Positions 31,596 through 43,979 of a stretch of 64,000 nucleotides of DNA are shown here, in pieces. Position 1 is the first letter of the stretch; each line of letters begins with the position of its first letter. The stretch lies in the NCBI GenBank assembly GCA_014529385.2, contig CM043960.1, positions 34,178,396-34,242,395 on the forward strand. Direction: 5' to 3'. Under the pieces are notes generated by a model. The model did no database searches. It saw only the letters and a program-made list of their open reading frames with translations, and had not been told where the DNA came from. Position numbers and translations under genes: made by a program. The DNA is from Adiantum capillus-veneris. Taxonomy: Eukaryota; Streptophyta; Polypodiopsida; Polypodiales; Pteridaceae.

Positions 31596-32406
31596 ATGCA
31601 ACATGTGAGTTCAAGATTTCTGGGAAGAGAAACCACATTTTCAAAGATGGCTGCCAAGAGCCAGATGGCTAGCACAACAAACTTTGGGCCTTTTGGAGTC
31701 AATACAGGTACCTTTGGACTTTTTGGGCCAAATTCTAGACCTTTTGGACATATAGAAACATGGGAGAAAACGATACATGTTTGCCTAATAACATGGGCAA
31801 CACAGGACCTATGGGGAGCATGTTTGGAGCACAATCTAATATGTTTGGGCAAAATCTTAATTTTATATATGCATGACCTTTTGGAGGAGGAGTGGGAGGT
31901 GCAACACCTATTTTTGGTACTACCTTTGGTTCATAGGGGAACACTCTTCTACGGCCAAAAATGTACGATCAATTAGCACCTCTTGGAGATCAAAAGAATT
32001 ACAAGGAAGGAGGTCAGTCGATAAAGTTTGATGCTTTTTATGGACCTTAGGATGAGAATAAGGCTCTTTCTTTCATCCAGTTTCATACAGCTTTCTTTCT
32101 TAGGGGGCAACTTAATTGAATCCTCTTAAGATCCGGAAGGCTCCCTCTTTTCCAAAGGGAATTGCTCGATATTGGTGGTTCACTCTATTGCTAAATGCAC
32201 ATGCACCACACACTTGGATAGAGTTCAAATGTCTGTTTGCCTCTATTTGGTCGACTCCAGAGTATGAAGTAGAGTTTATTACAACTTGGAACCACTTGCA
32301 TATGTTGAAGACTGACACTCGAGGGATTCACCATGATAAACTTGTGGTACTATGTAAGTGCAAGGGAAAGGGGTTCTTTCAGAGTTTAGATAAGCATATA
32401 CGTTAA
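31596..32406 (+). pseudogene. Gypsy gag remnant with FG-repeat N-terminus
   Basis: N-terminal part is rich in Phe-Gly: TNFGPFGVNTGTFGLFGPNS, then in another frame GSMFGAQSNMFGQN and PFGGGVGGATPIFGTTFGS, with two stops. The gag domain follows (IKFDAFYGP, DENKALSFIQFHTAFF). After a frameshift it continues at 32116 with KIRKAPSFPKGIARYWWFTL, THTWIEFK-like and VEFITTWNHL sequence (96 codons). The rest of the element is not seen; microsatellites start at 32580. Confidence 0.65.
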
Positions 32407-32577
32407 GAGTAGGCCCTTGATAATTTCTCCTCCATTACTAAAACATAAGGGAGGTACATATAGGCATACAAATCAAGGTTTTTTAATAGTAAACAAGCCA
32501 AATATTGATATTGAATAGCATGTGGTTAACCCATTAGATGCCCCTATAAAGAGAATAAAGGCCAATATGATTAAGGT

Positions 32578-32579
<2 letters not shown>

Positions 32580-32669
<90 letters not shown>
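32580..32669. repeat. (CT)45 microsatellite
   Basis: Pure 90-bp dinucleotide run. Confidence 0.97.
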
Positions 32670-32672
<3 letters not shown>

Positions 32673-32759
32673 GGTGTGTGATGGGAGCATATATATCATA
32701 CTTAGGTTGTATGTGCACACTATTGAACCCTAATGAAATCAGTAAAGATGTCATAGTAT

Positions 32760-32867
32760 GGAATCAATAGTACATGCAATGGAATTGTTGGTTATATGGT
32801 GTTGTGGTTGACTGTCATGAATTCATAACCACGGTTTCCTTTTTGGGTGAACTTGGGCTTTTGTGAG

Positions 32868-32907
<40 letters not shown>

Positions 32908-33428
32908 GTCAACAATACGTATGCTGCAGTTGTTGGTTACATAGTCTTGTAGTTGACTATCATGAGCTTATAGTACCATTTTTCTTTTTGGGGGAATCGG
33001 GGCTTTCTCCATACATTCTCTCTCTCTCTCTCTCTCTCTCCACCCTTTTATGGGTGAGTATATTCTGAACCTCTGGCTTAATGACAAAAAGTCAAATTGT
33101 GGAGCTTCAGATTAGTGTATGCTTGTGTGCATGTGTGTGGGGTGTTGTGCCATTGGTCCATGCATGGGAGGTATTTTGTTTGATAATCATCTTGATCTCG
33201 TTAGAGACTCCAATCCTCTATCTGTAGAGAATCTCCCTCTCTCTCTCTCTCTCTGTGCAAACTATAACAACGGGCTCTACTTTTGGTCATTGATGAAATT
33301 AGTGGAGATATCAAAGTATCTAATCAAGACTACTCACAATGGAATTGCTGGTTACATAGTGTCGCGGTTGACTACCATGAACTCATAAAATTACACTTTC
33401 CTTTTTGGGTCAACTTGGGATTTTTGAA

Positions 33429-33469
<41 letters not shown>

Positions 33470-33646
33470 ACGAGTCTTCTCAATCCTTGAACTAATGACA
33501 AAAAATCAAATTGCGGAGCTTAGATTTGTGTATGCTCGAGCATGTGCATGTGTGTGGGGTGTTTGCGCCATTAAGCCATGCATGTGAGACAATTTGTTTG
33601 ATAATATTTCTCTCTCTAGAAACTCCAATTCTCTCTATGGATCCAT

Positions 33647-33707
<61 letters not shown>

Positions 33708-33800
33708 GTCAATGCCGCAAACGGTGAAGCTGTTGTTGTTTATGTAGTCTTGTGGTTAAATTTTTTGAGCTTATAGTTGTGCTTTTCTTTGTGGGTGAAT
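32760..33800. repeat. Duplicated modules interleaved with microsatellites
   Basis: The module TTGGTTACATAGTCTTGTGG...GAGCTCATAG...TTTTTGGGTGAACTTGGG recurs in variant form near 32780, 32930, 33345 and 33730. A second module, TGTGTGTGGGGTGTT...GCCATGCATG...TTTGTTTGATAAT, recurs near 33130 and 33545. Copies are separated by (GT)n at 32872-32904 and 33431-33468, and by (CT)n at 33017-33041, 33236-33255 and 33650-33705. Larger blocks of about 410-430 bp appear duplicated. Confidence 0.7.
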
Positions 33801-33822
33801 TTGGGCACCGAGTCTCCTCTTT

Positions 33823-33962
<140 letters not shown>

Positions 33963-34134
33963 AACGACGGCTAACACATGCTACACCGATTATGTACCAA
34001 GTTAGGGATGTGCTATTGTGCACAATATTTTCTATTCATTGTATAAGGCTTTAGGTTTTAGGAGTTCCAAATTGTATAAGCTTAGGCTAAGGGGTTCAGC
34101 TTTATCCCATAGTTGAAGGGCCTGAAGCCCAAAA

Positions 34135-34143
34135 CTATAAAAG
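34135..34143 (+). promoter_or_regulatory. LTR TATA box
   Basis: GAAGCCCAAAACTATAAAAGAG-like context is conserved in all four LTRs of the pair (40791-40799; reverse at 42205-42213 and 52073-52081). Confidence 0.65.
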
Positions 34144-34396
34144 AGACCTATGCTAAATGAGAAGTCATTCTTGGGTGAGCTCTCTTTTTTGTAGAGTGGA
34201 TGGTCATGAGGCTCATGGACTTTCCATGCCATAACTCTTGATTTCTAATAATCAATTGCACTTTCTTATTAGTCTTCTTTGCTTTGATTATGTGATGTGA
34301 GATTGTATTAGTATGATGTTAGATATCTAATCCCTTTTTAAGTTAATCTCTTCTATCCGCACCATTGGTTATGGTGTGTGAGGGCTAGGCCTTCCT

Positions 34397-34490
<94 letters not shown>
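34397..34490. repeat. (CT)12(TA)35 microsatellite inside the LTR
   Basis: Only the (CT)n part is found at the same place in the 3' LTR (41066-41096). The TA part is private to this LTR. Confidence 0.95.
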
Positions 34491-34494
<4 letters not shown>

Positions 34495-34869
34495 GTGTGG
34501 TTAGTGTATGTGCATACTTAGTCGCATTGAGGAAATGGATTGGAATGGCAACACTGATGCGAAGCAGGTATGTTAATTGCATGCTTGTGTAGTTGTTTGA
34601 TTAAGAGTTGTAATTAGTGTGATTGATGTGAGGTTAATTTCAATCACATGATTGTGTGCAAAGTGATTAGTAAGTAGGATTATGTGGTTGATTAGAAGAA
34701 GCCCATTCTATGCCTTCTCTCTATGATGGGAAGAAGGATCCCTTGAATCCTCTATTTCGATGTATCCTATGATGTTCGTGCCTCCAAGCGCTAGATGGGT
34801 TGCCGATCCATAGATTGATAATTTTGTGTGAGTTACAATTAGGAAGTTGCTACAACGCCACCTTACATT

Positions 34870-34891
34870 TGACTCTGTTATCGCGGGGACC
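34870..34891 (+). other. Degraded Asp-type primer-binding site
   Basis: TTTGACTCTGTTATCGCGGGGACC directly follows the LTR end. It retains TTTG, GTT and GGGGACC of the Asp-tRNA PBS seen intact at 31095. Confidence 0.45.
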
Positions 34892-37475
34892 AAAATCTTA
34901 AGCTAGTGAGAAGAGGATGTTTAGAATAGAGTAATTTTGTTACTAATTTCATCGATTTTTGAGTATGTGTAACTAAAATTAGTGTGATTTGATGATGTGT
35001 ATACAAGTAATTGAAGTTTGTTTCTGAGTTTTGAATACCCCAAACCCCCAATTTCACTAACTTCTCACTAAGCATTACTAATTTTGATTCATTTTCATGG
35101 TAATTGTACTAATTTCATGCTAGCTTTTGACTAACTTTACTAACTTAACCGCTAACATTGATGTGTAATGTATGTTCAATCCCCTTATAAGAGGTGGAAT
35201 CAACACTTTTATCAAGTTTCTTTGTGCTAATCCATACCTAATCTATTGATTTGAGTGGTTGATTTTTGACCTACAATGGTCAATTTTTGGGCCAAAATTG
35301 GAAGAGCCACACATGTGTGTACAAGGTGGAATCATCACGTGGAGTAAGAAATACTTGAAATGTGTTGCTAATGTAAGTGCATTAACTTGCTTGATCGAAT
35401 TATTGATTGCTTAATGTTACTCCAATGTGTGCTAATCACTTTCTAAAATTAAGTGTGTAAATCAAGTCATCTACATTTTGTGCCTAATTTGAATGAGTTG
35501 GAGTGAAATCGATGGTCAATTTTGACTAATGAAGATGTGTATGTCAAGATTAAGATTGTTTTGCAAAAACAAACTCATGTGTGTAAATATCAATGTGTGT
35601 GTAAAGCACCAAAGAGAGAAAAACTGCCATAAATTTAAGTGTGTGTTCACCTAATCTTGAGTGTGTGGATGCATATAAGTTGATTAAATTGATGATATAT
35701 ATGAGTATGCAATCACGTAAGTGATGTGTATGTTAGGCTAATTTAATCATTGGATAAACTTTAATGCCAAAAAATTGGGCAAAATTTGAGTGTTTGTTCA
35801 AGACCACTTGATTTTCAATGGTTGATGGTCAATCGGGCCACCGAAAATGTTTTTTGATTGTAAAATGTGCATCAAAAGTGTGTGCAAGAATTAAGGATTG
35901 GCCTAATTGCATTGTCAATTGAGCTAAATTTGAATTTTTATGCTTAATTTTGGAGTGTGCATTGCTTGATTAGGAAAAATAAGATTGATTTTGAGAAATT
36001 GAGCATGCATGCATTTTTTAAAGCTTGATTAAGTGTAAAAGTTGAGCATTACAATGAGGAAGTGATGGATTTTTATATATAATTTTGGCCTAAATTGGGG
36101 TGTGTATACCAATCCATGGCATGTGCAATCCAGCTATTTTTTACCAATTATGATGATGAATTGGCCAAATAGTTGACGTGTGTGCCCCAAATTGGCTTTG
36201 AGGATCGAGATAGATCACTCAATTGTTGTTAAATTGTGGAGAGTTTTTGCCATGCTAATTATTGAGATCAATGTGATGAACATGGAAATGTTGCATACAT
36301 TTGTGTTTGTAATTGTGAGCGGAATTCACTCATGTGTAGCCACGCAAACAAAAATGACAAATCAAAATGGTTTGGATGATCAAATAAATGGGATATGAGC
36401 AATTCAAGATTGCAATGGTTGAAATTGGATAAGAATTGGCATTTGAGGGAAAGTATTATACTACATTGTGTGTGCAATTCTTGATTTGTAATCACCTTTA
36501 AATTTTTTTGTTTTTGAGCTTGTCTTATGAGTTAATTGAGAATGTATTTTCTAATTGATATGATATGTACTACACATTGGATTGAAATTGGGTGATGAAT
36601 ACTTCATTGGGACTAAAGTATAGAGGAATTTGCATCATTGATTGAGGAAGTGGACATTAATATTGAGTAAGTTGAGATCGATTTAATGCATTGGCCTTAA
36701 TTGATTGAAAAAAGTTGAGAGTGGCATGGATGGGATGATTTTGCACCTGAGTTCATTTTTGAATGGCTTTGCGAGCTAAATCGAAGCAATCAAACAAACA
36801 TGAGTGAATGTCAAAATAAAATAAAATAATTTAAACACTTTTGTGCATGTGTTGTCTTGTGATGAATTTTTCATAGAATCGGGGACCAATTTAGTTTGAT
36901 GGGATTTTTGCTAAGTGAAATATGTGAGTGTAATGGCTGCGTGAACCTTCCCATACACTAGCTGCATGCCGGCCACTTGCCTTGCCATCTTGGACCCAAC
37001 CACAATAAAAAGCCAAGCCCACATCCAATCAAGGCGCTCACACCTACGGACTTACACACTATCTTCTTGAATCTTTGGCGTCCACTATCGCATGCTGTTG
37101 CCTTCACCTACAATGAGTGTACACACATGCTCTCCACTGTGGACCTCACACACAACCCATCCTACTGGCAACTCCACCTTCTTCTGAAATCCCCCTTCTG
37201 TATCGGATGCACAAACTGCAACTGCTATTGCCTCGTTGCATTGTAGCGTCCGCCCGCTCACCTACATGCCCCTTAACTAGTCTCGATCTGCACTGCTTGC
37301 ATGTCAAAGGCGCGAACACGGGTCATTTGCTATGGAACTTAGCATGGATATGTGATAACCATTACAGGAAGGTGAACCCACTTCATGCTCCAATTCTGGC
37401 ATGCTTGACCTGAAAAAATATGCTGGCTCGTCAAGTCAGTGATTCTCTCTTACACTCACAAACATCCCTACCCCC

Positions 37476-37476
<1 letters not shown>

Positions 37477-37537
<61 letters not shown>
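37477..37537. repeat. (CA)n microsatellite
   Basis: 61-bp pure run. Confidence 0.96.
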
Positions 37538-37539
<2 letters not shown>

Positions 37540-37711
37540 CTAATGAATGCACGCGTCACTTTTGTCGCAAAAAAACAAACCCAATGGACCATGCACACAC
37601 TGATGATTCCCTGAGCTACCTTGTGGTAATTTCAACCAGGCTCGTCGAGCTCATTAACACACCTGTGCACAAGCTGATTGCTGACCAAAACTATGGAAAC
37701 TCGAAACACAC

Positions 37712-37715
<4 letters not shown>

Positions 37716-37762
<47 letters not shown>
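37716..37762. repeat. (CT)n microsatellite
   Basis: 47-bp pure run. Confidence 0.96.
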
Positions 37763-37765
<3 letters not shown>

Positions 37766-40600
37766 CGCAGACCCACACCTCCAAATCTCACTTTTGACCT
37801 ATCTTGGCACTTGCTACCTCGGCACATATAAGATGACCTTTAGAGCTACAACATAAGATGAATTAAATTAAGCTTGGTATTTTTTGAAAAATGAGGATTT
37901 TAGAGGTTACGCCCGTAAATGTAGGCTTGAGCTGACCAAATCAACCAAAATTTGAATGCCAACCGAGGGAGAAATGGCATAAAATTGACTTTGATTGTTT
38001 TTTTGAAGTTGCCAATCAAAAGAACAAACTTGGAGGGATTTATCTCTGTTAACATTTTTGCATGAATTCACGAAGGGTGAGAAAATTGATCTATTTGACT
38101 TCTCATTCATGGGATCAAAACACCAAGAGACGACAAAAAATGAGAATTTTGTTTTGTACAAATTTTGGCTTGAAAGGATTCATGTTTGTGAGAAGAGCCA
38201 AAAATTATCATTGACATGATGTGCTTTGTGGTGAACTTCGATTGCATGGAATGTAAATTTTATTCTTTGCATTGGTTTGAGAATTGCATAAAAAATGTGG
38301 AATTTGTGATATTTCATTAAAAAATTTTAGCATTATGGGTTCGGTGCTTAAAAGATGTATTTTGGGTGCTTGACATGTATGCTTAATGTGCTAAAATTCG
38401 GCGTTGATCATTGGTGACTGACCATGGGATAGCATTAGATTTTTGAATTTGTGATGAATTGTGACTTTTTAGTGCTTATTATTATGAAGAATGTTTTCAT
38501 GCACTAATGGTCAAGCCTTATTTTGAAGGGGTATGCCCAACTACATGAAAATTGAGCATTGATGGCTTTGAGAGAGTCATTTACTTCATCACATGCTTTC
38601 TTTCTCTTATGCTATGTATGACACACTTGCTATATAAGAGCAAGAATGGAATCATTGATGATTGTGTATTTTCATGTTTGGTTCAATTTGCATTACACTA
38701 AAAGACACATTTCATGTGAGTTTCGATTATGTGAGTTGTATTGGGCAAGAGTGCGCTTTAAAATTTGGGCTCGACATTTTTTGTTGCATCTTAATGCATG
38801 ATTTGAATAAAAAATTACTGCATAGTTTTAGCAATTGAGCTTGCTCAAAGGGCCATGAGAAATCAGTTTTGATTTATGATTGAGCATGACATTTTTGGTG
38901 CTTGATGTGAATGCTTTAGCACTAATGATCGCGTTTTCTTTTGAAGGGTTGTGGGCAAGCATGAGCTTTCAATTAATCCAAGGAGGTGGCACTGCAACAT
39001 AGTGCAATATTTGGCTATTTAGAGCCATTCCAATTCTTTTTATTAAATGTTGTATACATGCTAGCTCATAGCTTGATCTAAATCTTCACATTTCATTTAA
39101 GCTAGTGCTATTCAACTTTTAATCAAGTTTGAGAGATTTTAACATTGCAAAATTTGCTTATGTAGAAGCATTATATCTTTCATTTTTTATATGTATGCAT
39201 AGATTTGCTACTGAAGAGCATCATGTACATAACCAAAGGCACTTTTTTCCCCCTAGGGTTTTTTTCCTTTGGCATATTTGGGTATTTGAGATCCTAGCAT
39301 TATGATTTCAATTATGTTTTTTGTGTGTTTTCTTGGCTTTCAATAATTGGCTTTTGGAGCTTGTGTTTGTTAGCACTTAGCTTCAAGAAGCTTGGCTTGC
39401 AAATAAAGGAATCAAGGGGCTCTTACACAAGAGTGGATGCTTTGCTCAAGGATACTCAAAAGAGAACGAATAGGTGAAATCCTTCCATGCTACGCTCTTT
39501 TTTGTCTCTTCACTCCTTGTATGTTTGGATTAAGTGATTTTGCTTCTAAGCTATGGTTCCTTTCATTTTCGAAAGCTACACATACATGAAAGTTTCAACA
39601 GTTTTCTTTGTGAATATTAAACTCATTAGAAATTTGGTTTTGTGTGCTAATAATAGGTAATTGGCCTTGACCTTAGGGTATCATTGCTTGTTAGTCATAG
39701 ACTCATAGTGATTGACTTAATAATCCATTCATTTCTAACATGACCTAGGGCTATGATTAGGCTTTATTCCTTTAGTCCATTTTCCATAAACATCTCATGA
39801 TAGAAGCGATAAAAAAAGTGCTAAAAAATGAAACAATAAAGCAAAAAAGTGTCCAAAAGAGTAGCACAAATGCTACTAGACACATGAAAATGAAAGTTCT
39901 ATGCTATGTTTGTGTCCATGTGAGGCTTAGCGCCTTATTGACACTTGGTAGGCAAGGAGAACCACCTTCAATCGCTTGGTCAAGGCCCTAAACCAATGTC
40001 CTAGGCTGATAAGAGCTAGCCATCGCATTGGTAGGCTAGTGGATTCTTCGAACACCTCCTTAAGGGTTCAAGGAGCCAAGAGTCATTACCTTGGGGTGGT
40101 AGCCGTGTGATAAGCTTTATTTTTTTCTATCAAAAGTTGAAAAACAAATCTTCCATGAGCTTCAAAAAGCTAAAGTGACAGTGTACTAATAGATTAGGAG
40201 CTTCTTTGTGGCCATAGACATGATAGACTTAAATGCTTTATTAAGATTAATCATATGGTTTTTAGGCTAGTAGGTTTATGAACTTTCATTAGCCTAGGGC
40301 CATAATTGATTGCTTGCGTTATATCCATAAACCTAAAATTTTAAATGGTTGAATATTCATGATAGTTTAGGATTTTTTTTTGCTTTTGTTGTTTAGTTTT
40401 TAGCTATGATGAATCATTTTTTGGAATTAAAAATTCCCTTTGCATGATTGTTCATTGCACTTCATGTTTTAGTCACCTTTGTTAGACTTTGATACTCATG
40501 ATTTATTTTATGTTTTGTAGCTCAACATTCCTCCATGGACGTGCTTTCTACCATGTCATCGTGCTTTGCTTCAGCGGCACATGAGGACGTGCGTCAAATT

Positions 40601-40613
40601 AGGAGGGAAATTT
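40601..40613 (+). other. Polypurine tract of element 1
   Basis: AGGAGGGAAATTT directly before the 3' LTR. The reverse element has AGAAGGGGAGGAAA at the same place. Upstream, the phrase TCATCGTGCTTTGCTTCAGC is identical in both elements. Confidence 0.65.
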
Positions 40614-41061
40614 TTTTAGCAATGATTAACACATGCTACACCGATTATGCAATAAGCTAAGGATGTGATATTGTGCACAATATTTTCCATTCATTATATA
40701 AGGTTTTGTCTTATTTAGGAGTTTCAACTTGTGTAAGCTTAGGCTAAGGGGCTCAACTTTATTCCATGTTGAAGGGTTTGAAGCCCAAAACTATAAAAGA
40801 GCCCTATACTAAATGAGAAGTCATTCTTGGGTGAGCTCTCTTCTTTGTAGAGTAGATGATCATGAGACTCATGGGATTTCCATGCTCATGTAGCTCTTGA
40901 TTTTTAATAATCAATTTCACTTTCTTTCTTATTAGTCTTCTTTGCTTTGATTATGTGAAGTGAGATTGTGATAGTGTGATGTTAGATCTCTAATATCTTT
41001 TTTAGCTAATCTCTTCTATCCACACCATTGACCATGGTATGTGAGGGATATGCATTCATTT

Positions 41062-41098
<37 letters not shown>

Positions 41099-41459
41099 AA
41101 GATGTGTGGTTAATGTATGTGCATACGTAGTCGCATTGAGGGGATGGACCAGAATGACCACACTAATGCAAAGTAGGTATGTTAATTGTATGCTTGAGTA
41201 GTTGTTTGATTGGGAGTTATGATTAGGGTGATAGATGTGAGATGCTAATTTCAATCAGATGATTGTGTGCAAAGTGATTAGTAAGTAGGGTCGTGTGGTT
41301 GATTAGAAGAAACCCATTCCATGGCTTCTCTCTATGATGCGAAGAAGGATTCCATGAATCCTCTATTTCGATGCATCCTATGATGCTCGTGTCTCCAAGC
41401 ACTAGACGGGTTGGCGATCCACGAATTGATAATTTTGTGTGGGTTGCGATCAGGCTGTT
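40614..41459 (+). repeat. 3' LTR of element 1, 3' end missing
   Basis: Same content as 33960-34867. It stops at CAGGCTGTT, about 20 bases before the expected ACCCTACA end. A TATA box is present at 40791. Confidence 0.8.
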
Positions 41460-41549
41460 ATGAGTATGCAATCATGTAAGTGATGTGTATGTTAGGCTAA
41501 GTCGATTATTGAATAATCCTAAATGTCAAAAAATTGGATATACATAGGG
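41460..41549 (+). other. Junction fragment between the two inverted elements
   Basis: 41460-41540 matches internal sequence of element 1 at about 35698-35777 (ATGAGTATGCAATCA(C/T)GTAAG, then ATGTTAGGCTAA), on the same strand. Thus an LTR lacking its end is fused to internal DNA, as if the LTR end, PBS and about 830 bp were deleted from a second, tandem element copy. Confidence 0.7.
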
Positions 41550-42392
41550 TGTAGGGTGACGTTGTAGCAACAGCTTAATCGCATCCCACACAAAATTATC
41601 AATCCATGGATTAGCAACCTACCAGCTAGCGCTTGGAAGCACGAGCGTCATAGGATGCATCAAAATAGAGGATTCAAGGAATTCTTTTACCCATCATAGA
41701 GAGAAGCCATGTAAGGGGATTTCTCTAATCAACCACACAATCTTACTTACTAATCACTTTGTACAAAATCATGTGATTGAACCTCTCACGTTAATCATCC
41801 TAATCACACAACTACACAAGCATGCAACTAACATACAAACTTTGCATTAGTGTGGCCATTCTGTTTCATACCCTCAATGCTACTACGTATACACACACAC
41901 ACACACACTACTCACACACCTTGTAGAGAGAGAGAAAGAGAAGGAAGGCATAGCCTTCACACACCATGGCTAATGGTATGGATATAAGAGATTAACTAGA
42001 AAAGGGATTAGAGATTTAACATCACACTAATACAATCTTACTTCACATAATCAAAACAAATAAGACTAATAAGAAAGAAAGTGCAATTAGTTATTAAAAA
42101 TCAAGAGCTACATGGGCATACAAAGCCATGAGTCTCATGACCATCCACTTTACAAAAAAGAGAAAGATCCCTATGCTAAATGACTTCTCATTTAGCATAG
42201 TGATCTTTTATAGTTTTGGGCTTCAAGCCCTTCAACTATGGGATAAAGCTTAGCCCTTTAGCCTATTCTTATACAATTTGGAACTCCTAAATGAACTCAA
42301 TGCCTTATACAATGAATATGAAATATTGTGCATAATAGCACATCCCTATCTCGGTGCATAATCGATGTAGCATGTGTTAGCCGTTGCCAACA
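41550..42392 (-). repeat. 3' LTR of element 2
   Basis: Minus strand starts TGTTGGCAACGGCTAACACA (42392) and ends CGTCACCCTACA (41550). TATA at 42205-42213. Confidence 0.83.
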
Positions 42393-42406
42393 TTTCCTCC
42401 CCTTCT
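42393..42406 (-). other. Polypurine tract of element 2
   Basis: Minus strand AGAAGGGGAGGAAA directly before the LTR's TG. Confidence 0.75.
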
Positions 42407-43979
42407 AATTTGGCGCTCGTCCTCATGTGCCGCTGAAGCAAAGCACGATGACGTGGAAGAAAGCACATCCATCGAGGAATGTTGAGATTCAAACATAAGA
42501 TAAGTCATGAGTATCAAAGGCCAACAAATATAAATAAAACATGAAGTGTATTGAAAGATTATGCAAATTGAATTTTTGCTTCTAAAAGATGGATCAATCA
42601 TAGTAGAAAACAATACAACATAAATAAAAAAAAACACCTAAACTATATGAAGATTAAATCACTAAATTTTTTAGATTTGTCTCACAAGCAATCGATTATG
42701 ACCTTAGTCTAATACAAGTTCATAAACCTACTAGCCTAAAAACTATATGATCAATCTGAATAGCATCCAAGTCTATCATGCCTATGGCCACAAAGAAACT
42801 TCTAATCTATTAGTACACTGTCACACTTAGACTTTTGAAGCTCATGGAAGATTTACTTTTAAACTTTTGATAGAAAACATTAAAGTACATCACAAGGCAA
42901 CCACCCCAAGAAAAGTCTAACTATGACTCTCGGCTCCTTGAACCCTCAAGAAGGTGTTCCAAGAATCTACTAGCCTACCAAGGCAAAGGCTAACCCCTAT
43001 CAGCCCAGTGCATTGGTTTAGGGCCTTGAGCAAGCGAGCCAAGGTGGTTCCCCTCGCCTACCAAATGCCAACAAGGCGCTACGTCTCACATGGACACAAA
43101 CATAACATAAAAATTTGATTTTCATGTGTCTAGTAGTGTTTTCGCTACTCTTTCTTGACACTTTTTTGATTTATTTGTTCATTTTTTGCGTTTTTTATTT
43201 ATTTCATAATGAGAGTGCTTATGGAAAATGGACTTAAGCCTAATCATAGCCCTAGATCATGCTAGAAGTGAGTGGAGTATTAAGTCAATCACTAAGAGTC
43301 TAGGACTAACAAGCAATGATCTTACATTAACCTAAGGTCAAGGCCAATTACCCATGATTATTACTCATAAAACCAAATTTCTAATGAGTTTAATATTCAC
43401 AAAGCAAAGCGTTTAAACTTTCATGTATGCCTAGCTTTTGAAAATGAAAGGAACCATAGCGTAGAAGAAAAATCACTAAATCCAAGCAAGCAAGGAGATG
43501 TAAAGATAAAAAATATCTTAGCATGGAAGGATTTCACCTATTTGTGCTCTTTTGAGCATCCTTGAGCAAAGCATCCACTCTTGTGTAGAAGCCTCTTGAT
43601 TCTTTTTATTTGCAAGCCAAGCTTCTTGAAGCTAAGTGTTAACACAAACACAAGTTACAAAAGCCATTTATTGAAAACCAAGAAAAACACATAAAAAATA
43701 TTATTGAAATCCTATTGCTAAGGTCTCAAATACCCACAATTTCAAATCCTCTAATGCATGATTCAAAGGTGATTAAAAACTAGCTCAAGTGAAATTTAGT
43801 ATTTTTAGTGCAAAGCGGTGAGCTAGAGATTATACAACTTTAATCAAACGAATGAACTGAAATGGCTCTAAATAGCCAAATATTGCAAGTTAATGCAATG
43901 CGGACTCCTTCTTGGATCAATGAAAGTTCTTGCTTGCCCACATTCCTTCATAAGAAGCTCAATCCTTATTGTTTTTAAG

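Larger units (their letters stand above)
34892..40600 (+). other. Internal region of element 1, no retroviral coding
   Basis: AT-rich, with many short direct phrases (GTGTGTA, TTGATT). No gag, protease, RT or integrase motif in any frame. 34900-36480 is clearly homologous to 51460-49560 on the other strand, and 38940-40600 to 43970-42407. A GC-richer patch at 36950-37450 has short open frames (89 and 98 codons) with no known motif. Microsatellites lie at 37477-37537 and 37716-37762. Confidence 0.7.

Noticed and set aside
42377-42637. 86-codon minus-strand frame next to the element 2 polypurine tract
   Set aside because: Its last part is well conserved with element 1, but this is also where cis sequences for reverse transcription are expected. 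Coding is not shown.
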